Assembly: GCA_900752115.1 (NCBI GenBank) | Contig: CAADUC010000065.1 | Location: 1-52,756 of the forward strand | Direction of reading: 5' to 3' | DNA length: 52,756 nt | Source of the DNA: Clostridia bacterium | Lineage (GTDB): Bacteria; Bacillota; Clostridia; Oscillospirales; Acutalibacteraceae | In this document: piece after piece, positions 49,953 through 52,756 of the stretch | How positions within the stretch are numbered: position 1 is the stretch's first letter | How the letters are laid out: the number at the start of each line of letters is the position of its first letter | Position numbers and translations under genes: made by a program | The notes under the pieces: model-generated | What the model saw: the letters and a program-made list of their open reading frames with translations, nothing else | Told to the model about the DNA's origin: nothing | Databases searched by the model: none

Positions 49953-51950
49953 TTACCTCTTTGGAAAAAGATTGAACCAGGACTTTTGAAATGGAATCTC
50001 AAAAAAATTCCTGGCTTCTTTCAAATTCATCACAATCCACTCGCGGGATTTATAAGCCTCCAGTGATTCGGGAAGCTCCTTTAAAATGCGGTCTGCTTCC
50101 CATGTGGCTCCCGTATTATACCGAAGCTCATTTTTTTGTTTTGAAATTTCAAAGGAGGATCGGCTAATATCCCAGGCACTCCGGATGGTTTTGATCGCGT
50201 AGCTTCCGGTGACTTTTTCGCTGAAATAATCCTCCAGAGTAAGGGGACGTATGTAGGCGGGACAGGGCGCTTCCGAATATTTCTGGATGAGATCCACCAA
50301 TACCCGGGAGGATTCCGCAAGGATATCCGGCGCGCTTTCGGAATCGTCGCTCTTCATTTTCTCCAACAGCTCCGCGACAATAGCCAGCATCTGCCGCAAA
50401 TATTCCCGGTATAGAGCGGTTCCTATTTCGCGCTGGACAGTGCGTACCACGTTGCTGCGCATAACCTCCGTATTGGTAAGGCCTGCCTGCACCCGGCAAA
50501 TGACTGTTCGCCGAATCACCTCCGGCGCCACAGCTTTTACGTCTTCGTTCGCACTGATCACAACTGCGGGATAGTGCAGCAGCCTGTCCGCCACTCCAAA
50601 ATCATTATTTTTAATTGTTTCAATTGCATGTTGATTGAATCGCGTGTTGGTTAAATCATCCACGAGAATGGGGACGCCCTTGACAGTGCGCTTGAGGGCT
50701 TCAATGCTGGATCGGGTAAAATCAGGTGCTGAAATTTTCGGTCTCTGTCCGATCATCATTTTGAGCAGCGTTTCCAGGAAACTGGTTTTTCCCGCCTTAC
50801 TCTGTCCATAGACCAGGCCAAAGACAGGATAGGGCAACAGATTTTGATTGTATCGCACCGCCATATCCCGCATACAAGCCATAAACGGAGAGCAGAAAAA
50901 CCAGTTCGCAAATTCAAAATACCTGCGCTGCATTCCTACCACATCTCCGTGGAACTTCTCGTAGCCGTCCATATATTTCAGAAACAGAGAAACGTCTCTT
51001 GTGATCTCCGCTGCGGGCGGATTCAGATCCAAATTGTCGCCGTTGAGACGAGCCATTCCTTCGTCCGGGAACACCTCCAGCTGCGGGTATTCGCTTTGCA
51101 ATTCTTTCTGTTGCGTCTGCACAGACACAACCTGACGGCGTATCAACCTTATTTTTTCCGGTGATAGCATGATCTTGCCCTTTTTATCCGGTTTTGGCAC
51201 AGAGGGAGCAAGTTTCCCCGCCAGATTCCGTACATCCAAAACAAAGCGAACTTCCTCTTTCGTCTCCTCAGCCGGCTGCAATATCAGGGCTTTTTTCACC
51301 CGAACGGTTTTTGCAATCGGCAATTCTTCCAGATGCTCCCCATCATCGGCGCAAAGCAGCGTTTCTTTTGCAATCTGATCTGTGCAGTCTTCCCTCAGCT
51401 GACAGTAACAGTCCCAGTACCAGTCATAGGCTGCCTCGCCGTCCAGATAGCAGATATTTTCCCGCTGGTACCCTCCAAAGGCGGATCGGGAGAGATTGGC
51501 AGAGCCCATAATCACCCGTTTGCTCCCATCGTGAGCAGAAAGCAGGTAGATTTTTTCATGAGACAACACACTGTGTGCCACATAAAACCGCAGTGTTCCA
51601 TTTTCAATGCGGGAAACCAGATCCAGTTTCATTTTACTGGCAGTATCCCGCATCCGCTCCACCATCTTACACTGATACGCCATCACTTCCTGCAGCGAAT
51701 AGGAGAGCACCTCGTCGCAGCCAAACAGGATTTCCGCCTGTTGGAAGAGATCGATCAGCTGATAGACGAAATCAATTCCGGAGGAATAGGTAATGGCATG
51801 CAGCGTATCATACCCGGAAAACAATTCCTGCCAGGAGAGCGTTTCCGCGCCCGCAAACTCCATTTTGGCAACAGCAAGAGACGCTGGAGACTGTACCTTA
51901 ATCTGTTCCTGAGTTTCTTCCGGAATATCAAACAGCGATAAGTTTTCCAC
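49953..51950 (-). CDS. Phospholipase D-like nuclease fused to a P-loop ATPase
   Basis: A 665-residue protein. Residues 40-170 are a single PLD-type nuclease domain: His131 and Lys133 in SHEKIYLL, then GSANLS at 149-154, the HxK...GSxN signature of NgoFVII/BfiI-type nucleases, which act as dimers. After a spacer (about 210-320) comes a P-loop ATPase: Walker A GQSKAGKTS (382-390), Walker B VPILVDDL (426-433), sensor-like VVISANED (464-470) and an arginine pair (480-481). An IS- or plasmid-like primase function is not evident. The start is a GTG preceded by GGGAGGG. It heads a four-gene unit and lies 226 bp downstream of the DUF7662-like gene; that gap has no clear promoter. Confidence 0.82.
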   Translation of the reverse strand: MENLSLFDIPEETQEQIKVQSPASLAVAKMEFAGAETLSWQELFSGYDTLHAITYSSGIDFVYQLIDLFQQAEILFGCDEVLSYSLQEVMAYQCKMVERMRDTASKMKLDLVSRIENGTLRFYVAHSVLSHEKIYLLSAHDGSKRVIMGSANLSRSAFGGYQRENICYLDGEAAYDWYWDCYCQLREDCTDQIAKETLLCADDGEHLEELPIAKTVRVKKALILQPAEETKEEVRFVLDVRNLAGKLAPSVPKPDKKGKIMLSPEKIRLIRRQVVSVQTQQKELQSEYPQLEVFPDEGMARLNGDNLDLNPPAAEITRDVSLFLKYMDGYEKFHGDVVGMQRRYFEFANWFFCSPFMACMRDMAVRYNQNLLPYPVFGLVYGQSKAGKTSFLETLLKMMIGQRPKISAPDFTRSSIEALKRTVKGVPILVDDLTNTRFNQHAIETIKNNDFGVADRLLHYPAVVISANEDVKAVAPEVIRRTVICRVQAGLTNTEVMRSNVVRTVQREIGTALYREYLRQMLAIVAELLEKMKSDDSESAPDILAESSRVLVDLIQKYSEAPCPAYIRPLTLEDYFSEKVTGSYAIKTIRSAWDISRSSFEISKQKNELRYNTGATWEADRILKELPESLEAYKSREWIVMNLKEARNFFEIPFQKSWFNLFPKR

Positions 51951-52176
51951 TCTTCTCCCTCCCGATTGTTAAGAAAATATACTTCTATGCAAGCGATATA
52001 ACATCACTTCTCGCCCAATGAACAGAGCTTAAATGGGTCAACCTCATTCATTGAAAAGTAATGAATGACAGTGTGATGGTTAGTTCCTACCTGACGTTCC
52101 CGGATAAAGGCTTGTTCTTCGCTTTCACTTGGTTCTACTTTTTCACTTATCCCAAATCACAGGGATTACGACCTCG

Positions 52177-52422
52177 TCATCCTTTCTCAAAGCGTACTTT
52201 CTCATTCTTTAAATCCACATCTGTAATGTTATATCCTGCTTCAAGGCAAAGATTGGGAAGCGTATGTGTAGCTGACGGCTGCCAATATGCCATATATTTC
52301 CGTGCCGATTTACAAAGGGGGACTCCCAAAATATGTTCAATCTCTTCAAAGGTTAAAACTATCCGTGACCCGTCATGAGTCATTAAATAGTTCACAAGCG
52401 GCCAAAATTTACTGTTTCCCAT
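52177..52422 (-). CDS. Small DUF7662-like protein
   Basis: An 81-residue protein beginning FWPLVNYLMTHDGSRIVLTF and continuing EEIEHILGVPLCKSARKYMAYW, then GYNITDVDLKNEKVRFEKG. This resembles the short domain that I know as DUF7662, found alone and fused to restriction-related proteins; its role is unknown. It begins nine bases after the stop codon of the DUF3427 protein and is thus cotranscribed with it. Confidence 0.7.
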   Translation of the reverse strand: MGNSKFWPLVNYLMTHDGSRIVLTFEEIEHILGVPLCKSARKYMAYWQPSATHTLPNLCLEAGYNITDVDLKNEKVRFEKG

Positions 52423-52431
52423 CAGATTTTC

Positions 52432-52756
52432 TCACCCTATCACTAACTTATTTGTCTTCTTCAAAAACTTTGCCGGGATCGGACGGTCGAGCTTCCAGGT
52501 AATATTCATTGGTTTGCTTCCCTCGTGCTTCACATAGTTTGCCGTTCCCAGGAAAGTATAGGCCTCTGTGCCTCCTGTCATCCGATCCGTCTTGAATTCC
52601 CGGACAAACAGCAGTACCTTGCTTCCGCGTTCCCGGTGATGAATATACCTTTGCCCCGTGGGAGAGTCCGCCGCTGTGGTGCTCTGGCTCTGCCAGTGGA
52701 ACAAGCTCTCGTTGATGGAGTAATCGTTGTACATGGTGGTGGGAGAGTAGTCCTTA
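52432..52756 (-). CDS. C-terminal end of a DUF3427 restriction helicase (cut by window edge)
   Basis: The open frame enters from the right edge, with codons continuing upstream of the apparent ATG at 52734, so the start lies outside the window. The visible 107 codons match the end of the DUF3427 domain: SINESLFHWQSQSTT, SPTGQRYIHHRERGSKVLLF, AYTFLGTANYVKHEGSKPMN and WKLDRPIPAKFLKKTNKL. This domain ends PLD-helicase-DUF3427 proteins such as SauUSI, a type IV enzyme that cleaves cytosine-modified DNA (established knowledge). Expect an upstream PLD nuclease and an SF2 helicase outside the window. Confidence 0.88.
   Translation of the reverse strand, partial: KDYSPTTMYNDYSINESLFHWQSQSTTAADSPTGQRYIHHRERGSKVLLFVREFKTDRMTGGTEAYTFLGTANYVKHEGSKPMNITWKLDRPIPAKFLKKTNKLVIG

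Overview
The window reads as chromosome from a GC-rich, anaerobic, low-redox member of the Firmicutes, most likely a gut clostridium of the Oscillospirales/Ruminococcaceae type. The grounds are AGGAGG-type ribosome binding sites, a T-box leader on thrS, sigma-A promoters with 17-18 bp spacers, a superoxide reductase, a type II pantothenate kinase, radical-SAM and ferredoxin-type redox proteins, and several plant-glycan and sugar genes. No species can be named from this sequence alone. There is no rRNA and no CRISPR array; four tRNAs are present (Thr-TGT, Tyr-GTA, Arg-ACG, Ser-CGA).

Layout. 1-10.2 kb is core chromosome: superoxide reductase, an oligopeptide-binding lipoprotein with a long leader, a cytosolic GH43-like glycosidase, thrS behind a threonine T-box, an AI-2E-type permease, pantothenate kinase and a tRNA-Thr/tRNA-Tyr unit. 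From 10.25 to 17.8 kb an AT-richer insertion sits at the tRNA-Tyr terminator. A 15-bp copy of the terminator lies at each side, and 18-bp inverted repeats lie near its ends. It holds scrap from a plasmid or conjugative element (truncated ParM-like actin, ParR-like piece, relaxase piece), a dead IS200-type element, and an intact five-gene transport operon: PiT phosphate permease, DUF47 partner, flippase-like membrane protein, and TrkH/TrkA potassium uptake.

18-36 kb returns to chromosome: a phosphodiesterase, two overlapping flavodoxin-like reductases, a membrane protein with a 39-bp minisatellite and a frameshift, a MATE exporter, an unusual metal/cofactor-binding lipoprotein fused to a peptidoglycan-binding domain, and a DUF815 ATPase. 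A polyol/sugar group follows (sorbitol-type dehydrogenase, fructokinase, a GH13 enzyme, two sugar isomerase/epimerase-like proteins), together with a HxlR/flavin-reductase/radical-SAM group. Two copies of a ~145-bp hairpin repeat (8.8 and 20.9 kb) act as likely terminators.

36.5 kb to the right edge looks like a genomic island at the 3' end of tRNA-Ser: integrase, RepA-type ATPase, excisionase-like HTH, an XRE repressor with a divergent operator region, then accessory genes. The accessory genes include two unrecognised proteins, an RHH/SLOG pair with a palindromic operator, and an HhH-GPD-like protein. The right-hand 6 kb is the most promising stretch for an undescribed system. It is a tightly packed leftward operon encoding a phospholipase-D nuclease fused to a P-loop ATPase, a MazG-like NTP pyrophosphohydrolase, a DUF6998-like protein with a PD-(D/E)XK-type motif, and a large SF2 helicase with an N-terminal nuclease-like domain. 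It lies just downstream of the C-terminal end of a DUF3427 (SauUSI-like) restriction helicase. The combination suggests defence against foreign DNA; this is inferred from domains and context, not shown.
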